Positions 53,414-63,390 are shown, numbered from the stretch's first letter. The stretch: DNA of 64,000 bases from Sarocladium kiliense (GCA_030734395.1 JAUZTG010000029.1:7006001-7070000); one strand, 5' to 3'. A program made the numbers and translations. The notes: generated by a model from the sequence alone, not told the origin.

Positions 53414-54216
53414 GCCGGACAAAAATACAGGAGTGCTACTGTACCGTGCCGGTATGAATGCCTTGGAAGATAGCCTCCACCATGATGCTGCCACCCGTTC
53501 TGTGGATCTTCGCGCTAGTCTAGAATGCAGATGCGGTAAAGCTTCCACCTGCTCGTCAATCTCGCACCCGGCCCAGGCGGTAATAATGTGGACCACATCT
53601 CGGCCACTAATGTTTTCATGCCCTTTACTGCAGCTTTAGACTGGGGAGTAGTCCCTTGCCCAGGTCGACCCACTTCTTGGCCCTTTTTCCGAAGCAAGGG
53701 CCTAGATCCGGACTGTGTAAAGAATAGCCTTTGCGCGACCTTGAATTGAAAGACAACCGGAATACGGAAGGAAAGTCAAGTGTGATGAGTGGAAACCGGA
53801 AAGAGCCGGATGGCGTAGCCGACCAGCATCCTATCAAACGTCGGCGGACTCCACCGTCGGATCGGTTCGTGCAAATACCGAACCAAGATACCAGCAATAT
53901 ATTACCTTACTTTACAGTACTCGCGGTGTCAATGTGAGTGGTTCCCACGAACGTATAGTAATATGTCTAAATGCTGCGGAAGGCCGCAATCGGGACCGCG
54001 GCGGCGAGATAGGGCAGTGGTCCAGAAACTGGTCACTGATAAGCCGCTGACGGGTCTACGGAGTGGCTTTTGAGTCGTAACGTATGAAAGGGGGTGTGTC
54101 CGCCCAACGTTCAGCATTCATCATGGTCCGTTGGCAAGTTTGATGTCAGCCCTCCCTCCCAAGCCGAACATTAGCAGATCATTCTATAACTGCGCCATGA
54201 CTCGCATAACTCAGGT
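53414..54216. other. Intergenic; small doubtful frames
   Basis: A 68-codon plus-strand frame at 53731 has a KRRRTPP patch but no domain. A CTACTGTACCGTGCC motif lies at about 53437. A short exon upstream of 54217 (near 54197-54215) could belong to the next gene. Confidence 0.4.
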
Positions 54217-54570
54217 ATGTCGATCGAGGTCGACCTGGCACCTTCAATCTGCACACTTCTTCCACCTAGCGCCTCCGACTCAATCGAGCGACCTGGCCAG
54301 TCTACGTGGTTGATTCCCACTATCACTCTTGGCATCGTTTCTCTGTCTGTTATCCCCTGCATTCTCCTCGCTCGTCAATTCAGGTCCATGGCTCGTAATC
54401 GAAACCGCCGAAAAGGCAAACGGAAGTCTCAAGATGATGTTTGGCCCTTTGCAAGGAACGCAGCGGACGACGCCGAGAACTTTGAACTTCAGCGACGGGC
54501 CCTAATAAAGAAGTCGTTAGCAAGCAGGGAGCTAAATCCTGGCTACTCCGACGAAGCGAGGCTAGTATGA
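54217..54570 (+). CDS. Small single-pass membrane protein
   Basis: 117 residues. One strong hydrophobic helix (WLIPTITLGIVSLSVIPCIL) at about 30-50 is followed by a very basic patch (SMARNRNRRKGKRKSQDD), which predicts the C-terminus in the cytoplasm. The rest is charged and ends GYSDEARLV. The sequence before the helix has two possible starts: the Met at 54217, or an upstream exon ending in CAG just before it. No family recognised. Confidence 0.5.
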   Translation: MSIEVDLAPSICTLLPPSASDSIERPGQSTWLIPTITLGIVSLSVIPCILLARQFRSMARNRNRRKGKRKSQDDVWPFARNAADDAENFELQRRALIKKSLASRELNPGYSDEARLV

Positions 54571-54668
54571 TGGTTTATGCTTTAATGTGGTTGAGTTGGA
54601 ATATGAATAGAATCTAAGCTCTGTTAAAGCGTGGCGCTATGAAGCATCACTGCGAGCATGACAAACTT

Positions 54669-55037
54669 TCAAGCGAGCGGCACGTCTTCGTCAGCTTCAT
54701 CACTAAGCTGCTGAAAAGTAACGAGAGCCCTCTGCAGCAATTCCATCGCGCCTTGTACATCTTCCAGCAGATACCGACTTCCTACATGTCGCTTTTCCTG
54801 ACGCTCTAGCTGCTTCCGGAGGCGGTCGTTCTCCCACGTCCTCTGCTCGATGATCGTCGAGAGGGCAGGTGCGGGAAAGTTCGTAGAAGATTGTACAATC
54901 TCCAGAGTTTCGTTGCTACCAACAGCCGAAGCCCCCTGGTCCTGAATGACCTCTGTCTGAAGAGGCATCGATACCGGGGCCTCGTGGCGAGGCTGGTAAA
55001 GTTCAGGATGGGTTCGTTTGTTTTTCAGCACGCTCAT
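54669..55037 (-). CDS. Small coiled-coil protein (relative of 57792 gene)
   Basis: 122 residues from the Met at 55037 (MSVLKNKRTHPELYQ). The frame is open upstream to 55175 but that part looks non-coding. A disordered Gln/Ser-rich half is followed by a helix: TIIEQRTWENDRLRKQLERQ then EDVQGAMELLQRALVTFQQL, ending in an acidic DEADEDVP. The order EN..L..Q, then LLE..Q.A...LQ.A/G resembles the protein at 57792-58106. No named family; function unknown. Confidence 0.5.
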   Translation of the reverse strand: MSVLKNKRTHPELYQPRHEAPVSMPLQTEVIQDQGASAVGSNETLEIVQSSTNFPAPALSTIIEQRTWENDRLRKQLERQEKRHVGSRYLLEDVQGAMELLQRALVTFQQLSDEADEDVPLA

Positions 55038-55333
55038 GTCTGTCTCACACTCTCTGGAATGACTATAGGTCTGACTGTCAAGGCGAAGGACAGCACGCGA
55101 TGCTTTATGTCTTGGCTCCACCTCGAAATCCCGGGTGGGCCGGAATCTGGGCTCTGAACCCGAATTCGGGATCATCTTCTTCTGCGTTACAAGTCAAGCA
55201 CGACCATATAAAGACTTACTCCTCAACCTATCTACCACGAACAATAGTACCACTAGGCTCACGTGTTTCACTTGCCTGGTCGCAGTGTCCCGGAGACAGT
55301 CTTACTCTACCCAACTCTGACCTGTCTGCTATC

Positions 55334-56305
55334 ATGAATTCTTCTCCTTTGTCCGTCCTTCTAGTTCTTGCAGCTAGTGCTGTCACTATTGCTGCTCCCG
55401 GTGGTCAGGCCAGAAGCGCGACATCCATCGGGGCATGCGCAACCCTCGAGCTCCCAACTAGTAGTGTCTTGGGTCCGCCCGTCACCCCAGTGCCGTCAAC
55501 TACTCCTGTCAGCTCGTATCAATCGTCCCTACCCGTTAGCAGTGTTACGGACGGGGCATTGAGCCTAGCAAAACAGCTCCTGTTGGCCGATACGTAAGCA
55601 AACTGATAAACCGAGCTCGTATTCTCTACTGATGCAGGGATAGGGCCACTTCCCGCTTCGATCTGTTACCCAACGATGAACAGTTCATCTTCAATTTTGG
55701 ACAGTTGAGAAAAAGAGCCGGAGATGGCGGCAACATAGTTGTAGCCAACCGAGAGACATTTCCTGCTCTGATTGGTACCGGGGCCAGCATGGCAGTTGGC
55801 TACTTAGGACGTAAGTTTTTATCTACATCTCCCAGACGCCAACCTAACGGAAAGAGTAGCCTGTGGCTTGAACACGTTCCATGTCCACCCTCGGTCAGCG
55901 GAATTGCAGGTGGTAGTTCAGGGCCGCCTTCGAACGGAAATGGTTCCAGAGAACGGGGTGCTTGATGGCCAGGGCAATCGAAGGACCATCCGCAATGATG
56001 TCGGACTGTTCGACATGGTTCCATTCTACCAAGGATCCTTTCACACACAGTTCAATCCCGACTGCGCTGATGCTATTTTCGTGGCATCGTTTCCCAGCGA
56101 AGACCCTGGTACGGGACAGGTCCTCGACCAGACCCTCGCTTTCAGCGACGACATAATCTCCGCTGCCTCCGGGCAGTCTATTGCTGGCGAGGACATTGAT
56201 GCCATTCGCGGAGCCATCCCGGCTAGCATCGCAGCTGGGGTTGACGAGTGTTTGCAACGATGCGGTCTACAGAAGAAAGCACCATTGTACACCCCTCTAC
56301 GCTAG
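55334..56305 (+). CDS. Secreted germin/spherulin-like cupin
   Basis: Exons 55334-55593, 55638-55810 and 55860-56305, with introns of 44 and 49 nt (GTAAGC/CAG and GTAAGT/TAG), all phases consistent; 292 residues. The signal peptide is MNSSPLSVLLVLAASAVTIA. A Ser/Thr/Pro spacer is followed by RFDLLPNDEQFIFNFGQ and the cupin motif 1 GLNTFHVHPRSAELQVVVQG, with two His and a Glu as metal ligands. VPFYQGSFHTQFNPDCADAI supplies motif 2 with the third His. The spacing is that of spherulin-1A-like fungal cupins, extracellular proteins of mostly unknown enzymatic role, sometimes oxalate oxidase/decarboxylase-like or encystment-linked. Confidence 0.85.
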
Positions 56306-56475
56306 GCTAGCATTGAATTGTTACTAGATGGACAGGCCTGAGATTGTGGATCAGTGGTATTCAGTTCCTATAAGTTGCATTGCGTTCAAATGAAATGAGA
56401 GTTTCGAAACTTTGCTCAGTCCCAGACAAGCCATGGGGATGCCACAACGCGAATTAGAAATAGTGATAGGTTTCA

Positions 56476-57156
56476 TTAAGCTGATAGTCCGTGTTGCGAA
56501 ACAACTATGTCCACACATTCTTTCATCTCGCCGTGCCAATGCTTCAGCTTCTGAATGTCCGTGTTGACCTCAGCGCTCAGCTTCGTAGTAGCCTCCTCCG
56601 CCGAACACCGAAGTCTCTTGGTAGCCTCTTCCGCCGAAGTGAGAACCCTCATGCTAGCCTCTTCCGCCGAGGTGCGAAGTCTTTTCGTAGCCTCTTCCGC
56701 TGAACTGAGGACCCTCGTGGTCGCTTCTTCTGCTGAACTGAGGACCCTCGTGGTAGCCTCTTCCGCTGAGCAGAGGAACCTCAGGGTGCCCTCTTCCGTC
56801 GAATTGCGAAGCCTCTTAGCGGCCTCGTCGGCGAAACTATTGATCTTTTTCAGCACGTTGTTGGGGACGTGTTCCGAGGAATACGTGTTCCGAAACCCCT
56901 GCGCCTCCAACCTTTCTACACGTGATTGGAGATCGCTCAAGAGCTCCTGAGAATGCGGGATTCCAACACCAGGGACTCCATTGCCAACCTGGATCGGGTT
57001 ATTATTGTCTTGTTGGTCATCGGTGTTAGCCGAGTTAAAAAGAGCATCCAGAGCAGGATCGCTGCCGGTGACTTCCTGGTCACCAGGCTTGAAATCCAAC
57101 GCGGCAGGATTGAGCGAGAAAATGTCCTCGTTGACTTGACCCCAGTCGTAAGACAT
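56476..57156 (-). CDS. Protein with 11-residue SAEEATxRVLx repeats
   Basis: 226 residues from MSYDWGQVNEDIFSL (57156); the 18 codons upstream look non-coding. The N-terminal half is acidic with a short coiled coil (ELLSDLQSRVERLEAQGF). Then come about eight 11-residue units such as SAEEATTRVLS, SAEEATKRLRT and SAEEASMRVLT, at 56835-56578, giving an amphipathic helix with hendecad periodicity (as in apolipoprotein- or LEA-like proteins). A short C-terminal helix follows (DIQKLKHWHGEMKE). Hendecads favour extended helices that lie on membranes or form two-stranded coils. No named family; no transmembrane segment or signal peptide. Confidence 0.6.
   Translation of the reverse strand: MSYDWGQVNEDIFSLNPAALDFKPGDQEVTGSDPALDALFNSANTDDQQDNNNPIQVGNGVPGVGIPHSQELLSDLQSRVERLEAQGFRNTYSSEHVPNNVLKKINSFADEAAKRLRNSTEEGTLRFLCSAEEATTRVLSSAEEATTRVLSSAEEATKRLRTSAEEASMRVLTSAEEATKRLRCSAEEATTKLSAEVNTDIQKLKHWHGEMKECVDIVVSQHGLSA
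56578..56835 (-). repeat. 33-bp tandem repeat inside coding sequence
   Basis: About eight 33-bp units encoding the 11-residue repeats of the gene at 56476. Neighbouring units are nearly identical (two consecutive SAEEATTRVLS), consistent with recent slippage. Confidence 0.85.
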
Positions 57157-57791
57157 GTTGATCCTGACTTGAGCCTGTCTTTTGTTTTCCACTTTCCAGG
57201 CCCGCATCATTCAAGAAACGAGGCCTTAAGTACGAGCACGTCTGCGCCTCCCGAGTGCGGCCCGGTTTCAGCCCTGCTGTGGACCACAATCTAGACCCAG
57301 CCCCAGGGGAAGTCCTTCCTGCAGTCCCTGACCCGGAGCGTTCTCTATTACAAATGGAGACCAGCTACGGTACCGTACCTACCTACTACTCGCTGACACC
57401 TTAGTCCAACCATGAGTCCACTCTTGCGGCTGCGAGAACGCCTGGTAAAGAGGGTCCATGTGGGGGAAAGAGGAGACTGGCAGTAGCGAGCCGAAGCAAG
57501 TCATCACAGGTACAGCGTCTATTAGAGGAGGCCGAGATGGGTCCAATCAACGGTGCCGCTACACTTGCGTTGCCGAAAGCAGCCAGACGGCTGCCTATTA
57601 ACGGACCCTGGCCCCCATGTCGACATGCTCTGCGTCCCCTGATGTAGCACGCGGAGGTTCGACGCCGTCGCCCTCGGTCGCTTGAATGGCCAATCATTGA
57701 TTGAACTAACCGCACAGCTATTCTTGAATATCATCCGTCGGATACGTAGAACCTTCGCGAATTGATCGGGGTACCCCGCAACAAAGGCCCG
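57157..57791. other. Intergenic; nothing recognised
   Basis: No domain. Contains CTACGGTACCGTACCTACC at about 57365, an example of the recurrent TACNGTACCGTA motif. Confidence 0.5.
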
Positions 57792-58106
57792 CTATATCCA
57801 ACCTCCGGCGGATTGCCGGGAACACCCGCTGTCGCCTCTCTGAATGCCCCAAGAAGCCAGGCAGCCCTTCTCGGCCGCTATCTCCTCACTGATGATGTGC
57901 TCAAAGCCCATTTGCAGTCCAGCAAGCGCCTGTTGGGCTTGTTCCAGCAGCTCCATCATCCGATACCAACGCTTCTGGTAAGCGACAATGAGTTGGTCGA
58001 TGAGGGCGTTCTCCCTGGTAAGCCTCTCGATCGTCTCAATCTGGTTGGATCTCTCCAACTCCTCCACCTGGTGGATGAGTGATTCAATCGAGATATCGCT
58101 CATCAT
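57792..58106 (-). CDS. Small coiled-coil protein
   Basis: 104 residues from the Met at 58106 (MMSDISIESLIHQVEEL). The frame is open upstream but shows only non-coding-like sequence. A continuous helix runs from about 8 to 80: HQVEELERSNQIETIERLT, RENALIDQLIVAYQKRWYRM and ELLEQAQQALAGLQMGFEHI. The final 25 residues are Gly/Ser-rich. The central RENALIDQL...LLEQAQQA..GLQ echoes the helix of the gene at 54669, suggesting a small divergent family. Confidence 0.5.
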   Translation of the reverse strand: MMSDISIESLIHQVEELERSNQIETIERLTRENALIDQLIVAYQKRWYRMMELLEQAQQALAGLQMGFEHIISEEIAAEKGCLASWGIQRGDSGCSRQSAGGWI

Positions 58107-59078
58107 GCGATACGTTATGGAATATGCTTGTGATTGCGGGTTATGAGTGTTGTCGCCTTGAAGGGGGGCATGGATTAACAGTGATGTGATGGTCCATCTA
58201 TTTGTCATTCCGAGTGGTCCAAGGGCCTGTTTCTTGGCCATGCTCACCTAATCGAAACGCAGATACATTGGAGAAGGCTTTAGTGTGCTATACCTCGCCA
58301 GCTTATGCACAGAATACTTCCCAGGTTCACCCGAGGGTTTAGCGACGCTTCGGGCGCTGTTATTACCCAGGTTACATGTGTCGCGTCCATTAAAATACGC
58401 TTGAGTCGTATTGACTCTCAATCCCTGATTCTCAGAGGGAGACCCAAGTTAAGAGGGTTAATAGAAAGGGGGAAATCGCAAATGGATGGCGAGTCCTACC
58501 ACCGAGTTCCCTACCCGGCACCGAGTTTTCTGCCTAGCATCGAGTCCCCTGGGGGGAGGGGCGTCAGCCACCACCTTAGCAAGTTGTGCGTGTTGGATGT
58601 GGTTGTGTAACCAAACCTCACGCGGCTTATCTTTCTAATACTCTGTGTTGCAGGCAGAGAGAAAATCCCTCCTCGGATAGGTGAAGAATCGTTGCTGGGT
58701 TGAGCATGATGGTGATGGCGTGTGGTTGGTTCGCGTTGAGCCTGGACGGCCGGTGACACAGCTTACATCCGAGACTCACTTGTAAATCATCAACGTGCTT
58801 GGAGCCAATGGAATGGTAATTCAAAACCCCGTGACTTTATGCACTAGACCTTTCTGCCACTCTTGTATGAGAAGCTCATGTCTATCATGACAGACTCGCC
58901 TGCAAATCACGCATCTCAACAACGAAAAGATCCGCCACATGCTTCTCTGATGACGCCGTACGTCAAAAACGTGCTGTTGGTTTCGCCCTCGGCCCAGTGC
59001 TTGTAGTAGAGCACGTCGGCCATCTAGGTGACCAATTGCTACTCCGTCTCGTTAAAGGGCTCGTCGCCAAATACGTTG
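58107..59078. other. Intergenic with decayed coding traces
   Basis: Minus-strand sequence at about 59095-58895 reads WNSNVFGDEPFNETE-stop-QLVT-stop-MADVLYYKHWAEGE in one frame. Two TAG codons replace what could be Gln, and the segment is one base out of frame with the open frame to its right. It may be the eroded 3' half of that gene. A 37-bp repeat at 58561-58597 is shared with 59645-59681. Confidence 0.4.
58561..58597. repeat. 37-bp direct repeat, copy 1
   Basis: GCGTCAGCCACCACCTTAGC and the following 17 bases recur at 59645-59681 with one mismatch (G/C). On the minus strand both copies can read QLAKVVADAP, so they may mark a duplicated coding relic. Confidence 0.8.
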
Positions 59079-59354
59079 CTATTCCATCGGACCTTCCTTC
59101 GATAAGATGAGTTTTCGTTTCCCGTCTTTGGTAGACCAATTCCCTTCAGCCCAACCCTTCGGTATGTCACCATCCGGACCCCTGCAGAAATGGCGCATTA
59201 TGTCTCCCACATCAAAGCCTTTAACTTGAAATTGCTCAAGGGCCGACTTCGCCCCCGGACAGCGACAATACGGAAAGCAGACCTGATCTTCAGCGGAAGA
59301 GCATACATCAGAATGGGGGATCGAACTTACTTCGGGTTCCGATTTGCTCTCCAT
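59079..59354 (-). CDS. Hypothetical Cys-containing protein, possibly truncated
   Basis: 91 residues, start MESKSEPEVSSIPHSD. The centre has QVCFPYCRCPGAKSALEQF, then VGDIMRHFCRGPDGDIPKGW, AEGNWSTKDGKRKLILSKEG. Four Cys lie in a short span with C-x3-C-x-C spacing. A one-base shift at the end would continue into the protein-like but stop-interrupted sequence at 59095-58895, so the gene may once have been longer. No signal peptide. No family recognised. Confidence 0.4.
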   Translation of the reverse strand: MESKSEPEVSSIPHSDVCSSAEDQVCFPYCRCPGAKSALEQFQVKGFDVGDIMRHFCRGPDGDIPKGWAEGNWSTKDGKRKLILSKEGPME

Positions 59355-61295
59355 AATATAAGGAAAACCTAGCTAGTCTTTCCGAGGTTGGGGGTGGGTG
59401 TGGGATGGGAAGATGACGAGCTCGTGAAACTCGTAGCAACCGCTTTATATTACCGGCGAAAAGCGGGGTAACACTACAGTTTGAAGGTCACTTGATGGGC
59501 AACATCCAGCAAGGGAAGTGATTTCCCCCAATCTCACGAGTCGATAGAGTCTTGATGTACTTTTACGGTTCATCTCAATCAGACCTGGTGAAGTACGCCT
59601 CGCGTCAGCTCCCCGAGGAAGGAGAGGAGGGGGAGGAGTGGAGGAGCGTCAGCCACCACCTTAGCAAGTTGTCCGTGTTGGCAGCTTCTCATGACCGGTG
59701 GCAGCGGCATGTCGATGGGCCAAGTCGACGTCGGAGAGAGATTGTACGACCGCGCCTTCGCTTCATCTTGTGATAAACCGAGTCGGGCGATACGAGACTT
59801 CGTTTCCCCAATCCGGCAGGTCTCGTGAAGAATATCGCGCAATAGCTGAACCAGACTGTCGGGACAGGGCTAGCTCTCATATTGGATCGATTCCAGGTAA
59901 CCATGTCCTAAGCGAGGTCGAACTTCGAACTTCGACTTGTTCCCCACCTTGGTCCCACTCGGCAAGTCCGTCCCGGAGATTCCGTCAAATGGAAGTGTCC
60001 AGATTCCCACCTTGGGCTCCATAAAAACACTGCAATCCATGAAACTTACTACTCGTGTCGGAGTCGCACGTACAATGAACCAACAGCACTCGGACGGTTG
60101 TCCTTCTTAGGAAGTGGCAGAAGCTGACGGGCGGGTAGACACAGACGTTATTCGTCACATGATTGTTTCTCAGACCAATTTAGCAGGTCCTTCTGCGGTT
60201 TGCATCCGACCGAGGCGCTTCGTTGAACCATATCGAGTGTGGTCTCCGGTATGGTGGGGCCTGGTTTGAGTCCCCGTCTCTGACTGGGCAGACTTGATTC
60301 AGCAAGAATCGTCTCGGTTTCGCTGCCTTGCACGCAAGGAGTGCCACTTGGTGTCCAGGGCGTGGCCAGACTTCGAGCCCGACTTCGGGTCTGCGAAACT
60401 GGACCGGCGCAGAGGAACACACACTTGTTCCGTGATCGGTAAGAATTTCTTTACGGTGGCACGAAGTCTGCCTTGGCAGCTCGACAGCGTCCAGCGCAGT
60501 CACCTGGAAGCCAATCACAAAGCTCTTGACGATAGGCACAGTCCAGATCCGATGAAAGGCGTTCCCCACATCGGGCTCGCTGTAACCTCACGATTGAAAA
60601 GCTCCAGAAGGGGTCCCAGTTATGGGAGAGTCAGGAGGGACCAGAACTTGGCCCTCTGTCTACCATGTGAGATATAGCGGCTATCAGTAAACTTTGATGA
60701 CTCCCTGGATGCTAGGCGACAATCATGTCACCGATACTATGCGAGGCACTCTGTTTCCTGGCCACACCAAGTTCGATTCCTCCAGCGCCGTTGAGCAAGT
60801 AAAGCAGCTTGGAACGCACTCAAGGCTGTGTTTGCAATACGCTGCAGCACATAGCAAGCTGCAGTATGACTCTGGTACTCGCGCGTTGTCTAATGTCGTC
60901 AGTCGTCCACATCCTGGTCGGCTCTGTCACCTTTGACTTGATCCACTGGAAAATACACCAGTCTGGGCGATCATCAAACCCCGTCTTTCGCTGGCTAGCA
61001 CGTGTCCACATCACGCATCATCAGTATTTTGACAGGAGGTTGAACTTCAATCAATCCTATACCACCAAGAACCTCTTACTCAACGCGCCGCTGGAGTTGC
61101 TGAGTCAGGTCCTGGGCAGTCTCATAAGCTGACTTTCTCTTCATGCGTTGACCCCCAGACCAGGTCCACAAGAGGGAAGCTGCTACGGGTTTCTAGATAT
61201 AGCTTAGAACGGCTCTGAGTAATATGATAGGACAATTTCAGTCTCCGTGTGACACAACACAGACCTAGCCCACCCAGGGCCTTCATTACCAGTTT
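59355..61295. other. Intergenic or decayed; no supported gene
   Basis: Several 70-130-codon frames on both strands without domains. The minus-strand frame 59842-59579 (GETKSRIARLGLSQDEAKAR, QLAKVVADAPP) looks faintly coding and contains copy 2 of the 37-bp repeat. B-box-like GTTCGATTCC occurs near 60771, but no tRNA fold was found around it. Confidence 0.4.
59645..59681. repeat. 37-bp direct repeat, copy 2
   Basis: Matches 58561-58597 with one mismatch, same orientation, about 1.1 kb apart. Confidence 0.8.
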
Positions 61296-61684
61296 TCAGA
61301 CCTTAGCAACGGTAGGAAGCGATGGAACCTTGAGTTGGCTGAAGCGCTTCCGCATGTCCTCCACCTCTCTTTGAATTGTTGCATTGCCATCTGATTGGAC
61401 GGTGGCCTTCTTGCCCTTTGGCGCTTGTATGATCTTTGCCTCCTATCGTCTGTCAGCTACAGGCTTCGGTTTGTCACAAGGATCCTCACCAAATCCCCGA
61501 GCCCAGGCCCAGGCCATGATGGATCTGTGGTGGTCTTGAACAACTCTGGTTTCTTCATGTCGTGGCCACGGATAAGCAGAGCCATGTCTTGCCCAGAAAT
61601 AGCAGAGAGTTCCGAGACCTTGTGTAAGAGGCTTCTCAGTCGTCTTTTCTTCATCACTCTCAAATCTCGTTTTGTACGCGGCAT
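61296..61684 (-). CDS. Small MADS-like protein, two exons
   Basis: Exon 1 (61684-61490) and exon 2 (61442-61296) with a 47-nt intron (GTGAGG donor, GTAGCTGAC branch, TAG), phase 0; 113 residues. The start MPRTKRDLRVMKKRRLRSLL leads directly into HKVSELSAISGQDMALLIRG. This is the MADS-box helix (R.R.L..K..ELS.L...D.ALII) with a basic N-arm. A short linker and a second helix (ATIQREVEDMRKRFSQLKV) could serve as a dimerisation helix. It resembles the gene at 50752 in the core but has an intron that gene lacks. Canonical MADS factors (Rlm1, Mcm1) are far longer. DNA binding is inferred. Confidence 0.6.
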
Positions 61685-62112
61685 GTTGCTTCTTTGTGTC
61701 AAGGTTGAGCAAGCATGCTTGAAAGGTGGCACACCACACAGTCTTATAGCTTGATGGAGACAAAGTACATGCACGACGGCGGAACGTGGAGATAGGATAC
61801 GGCGGCAAAAGTGGATTCATATTCTAATAATACTTCCTACTTAGTCATTGCAACTTGGAGCCTGACACTGGACTCCTCGCGGTTCCTCTTCACATGCCCC
61901 CCTAGAAATTCTACGCGATCCATGAGTGTCCAGCACTCCGCCTTCACGTCCCTAGCCTCTCGGCTCAGTCTCCAGTATGCCTCAGACAGTTTCTCATGTT
62001 CCGCTTGTCACCACTCATTTGTCTGAGGCTAGATCGGGTCATTTAGGCAGATTCCGGGGTACGAGTGAACTGTTCATCAACCCATTCAATACATCGTTCG
62101 ATTGCGATTACA
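61685..62112. other. Intergenic; nothing recognised
   Basis: About 430 bp with no frame showing a domain. Confidence 0.5.
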
Positions 62113-62562
62113 TCAGCTGCCTTCAGCGATCAAGTTACTGAGAAAGTTACTGAGGTGGCAGTCTGGAAACGTGTCGTCACATTTTGAGCAGAGGAAGCCT
62201 TGGTTGTAACCGTCGCGATCCTCAATGGGTTCCTCCGTGCAGGAGACTTTGTTCACGTTGACAGAATTACGGTAAGGATACCAAGACGTGTAATGTGTAT
62301 AGCTACAGTATGTGTACGTGAAGTCACCTAAAATGCTGAGGACTTCACCACTGCATTTTTGGCAGGTTTGTCGAATGTCTGCCGCGGTCCGTCTGACATT
62401 TGGGTTGGTCAAAGGGCCACTGCTGATCAAAGCTATGTGGGGGCATCGTGGTCCCAGATCCAGGCCACCCCTGGTCCCAAAATCAGGACTGCGAGCGCTG
62501 GCTCTCAAAAGAAACTCGACAACATGCTTCACATGACTGTTTTGGAAAGCTTTTACAAACAT
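62113..62562 (-). CDS. Doubtful Cys-pair protein
   Basis: 149-codon frame. Its last 80 codons look coding: IRQTCQKCSGEVLSILGDF, then GYNQGFLCSKCDDTFPDCHL, two CxxC pairs about 60 residues apart, as in a zinc ribbon. The first 70 codons look non-coding and the start overlaps the start of the plus-strand gene at 62561 by two bases. A spliced or shorter gene is more likely than this full frame. No family recognised. Confidence 0.3.
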   Translation of the reverse strand: MFVKAFQNSHVKHVVEFLLRASARSPDFGTRGGLDLGPRCPHIALISSGPLTNPNVRRTAADIRQTCQKCSGEVLSILGDFTYTYCSYTHYTSWYPYRNSVNVNKVSCTEEPIEDRDGYNQGFLCSKCDDTFPDCHLSNFLSNLIAEGS

Positions 62563-63034
62563 GCCGGATCACAAGCACCGACACAAGTGCGTCCGATGTA
62601 AGAGGAGTCGTTCCAGCACCTTTCATCGCCAGTTCCCAGCAGGCCCAGGATATCCCACTGTCAACGGAGTCTGTCGTCGGTGTCGTGGGACCAATGAAGT
62701 GCCCAGAGTCCACATACACCATCACCACTGGTATATCCTAGAAGAGCCTGTTAACAAGCAAACCCTAGAACCAGCAGAGGCGCTCCACTCCTCCCTGGGA
62801 AAGGAGGAGTCATTTTGGCGAGGTTCTCAGTATCGTCATCCAGAACAATCAGAGCTTCCAGCATCCCCGCAGTGTCCACCATCACGGCGGGCAGAGCTTG
62901 GTGATGGTCTCGGCCCCCGCCCACAGGAGCTTGTCGCTGGTCGGGATGCAGTACGCTCACCACCTCCGCCACCAATTCGGCCTAAATCTCGATGCTACGC
63001 ATACCGTTCGCATAGCAACAAGGTGGAAAGCTAG
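62561..63034 (+). CDS. Small zinc-binding protein, HxC/CxxC type
   Basis: 157 residues. The start MPDHKHRHKCVRCKRSRSS leads to FHRQFPAGPGYPTVNGVCRR and CRGTNEV. Two CxxC pairs (CVRC, CRRC) about 26 residues apart flank an Arg/His-rich loop, a treble-clef or ribbon-like unit that I recall from short uncharacterised fungal proteins. His clusters (VHIHHHHWYI) follow. The remainder is Pro/Arg/Ser-rich and disordered (PPPPPIRPKS). The sequence after about residue 60 is less certainly coding, so an intron or earlier end is possible. Confidence 0.5.
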   Translation: MPDHKHRHKCVRCKRSRSSTFHRQFPAGPGYPTVNGVCRRCRGTNEVPRVHIHHHHWYILEEPVNKQTLEPAEALHSSLGKEESFWRGSQYRHPEQSELPASPQCPPSRRAELGDGLGPRPQELVAGRDAVRSPPPPPIRPKSRCYAYRSHSNKVES

Positions 63035-63192
63035 GAAAATTCAGGTTTGAAGGGCTTACCGAAGATTAACTTAGAGCTTCAATATATGAAAAGGCACGCA
63101 TCCTTAGCTGGCTCACCTTTGATGCCTATTGTGAAGGCGGTTTCGTGCGCCAGCGCTTTGAATGCACTTGCAAGGATCGGCCACAGTCGCGT

Positions 63193-63390
63193 CTACTTCC
63201 CGGCAACCCACGCGGGCGCCGTGTAAAGCCAGAGCCTGTGCTTCTCGCTCCAATCAAGGATCTGTGAACCAGGCCATAGCTGGCTTCTGATAGTCGGATA
63301 GGCATCGCTCGACTGATCTTGGTGGGATTCGTCAGTACTCTGAGATGATCTCGCGGCGTCGCTAGAAGAGTCGCTGATGGTTTCGTCCAT
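63193..63390 (-). CDS. Short hypothetical protein
   Basis: 65 residues from the Met at 63390 (MDETISDSSSDAARSSQSTD). A Ser/Asp-rich first half is followed by QLWPGSQILDWSEKHRLWLY and a TAG. A GTGAGC donor-like site lies further down near 63119 and sequence between looks partly coding in other frames, so a spliced longer gene is possible. No domain. Confidence 0.3.
   Translation of the reverse strand: MDETISDSSSDAARSSQSTDESHQDQSSDAYPTIRSQLWPGSQILDWSEKHRLWLYTAPAWVAGK

Noticed and set aside
60700..60800. B-box-like GTTCGATTCC suggesting a tRNA
   Set aside because: No A box and no cloverleaf could be drawn; the ends pair over only four bases.
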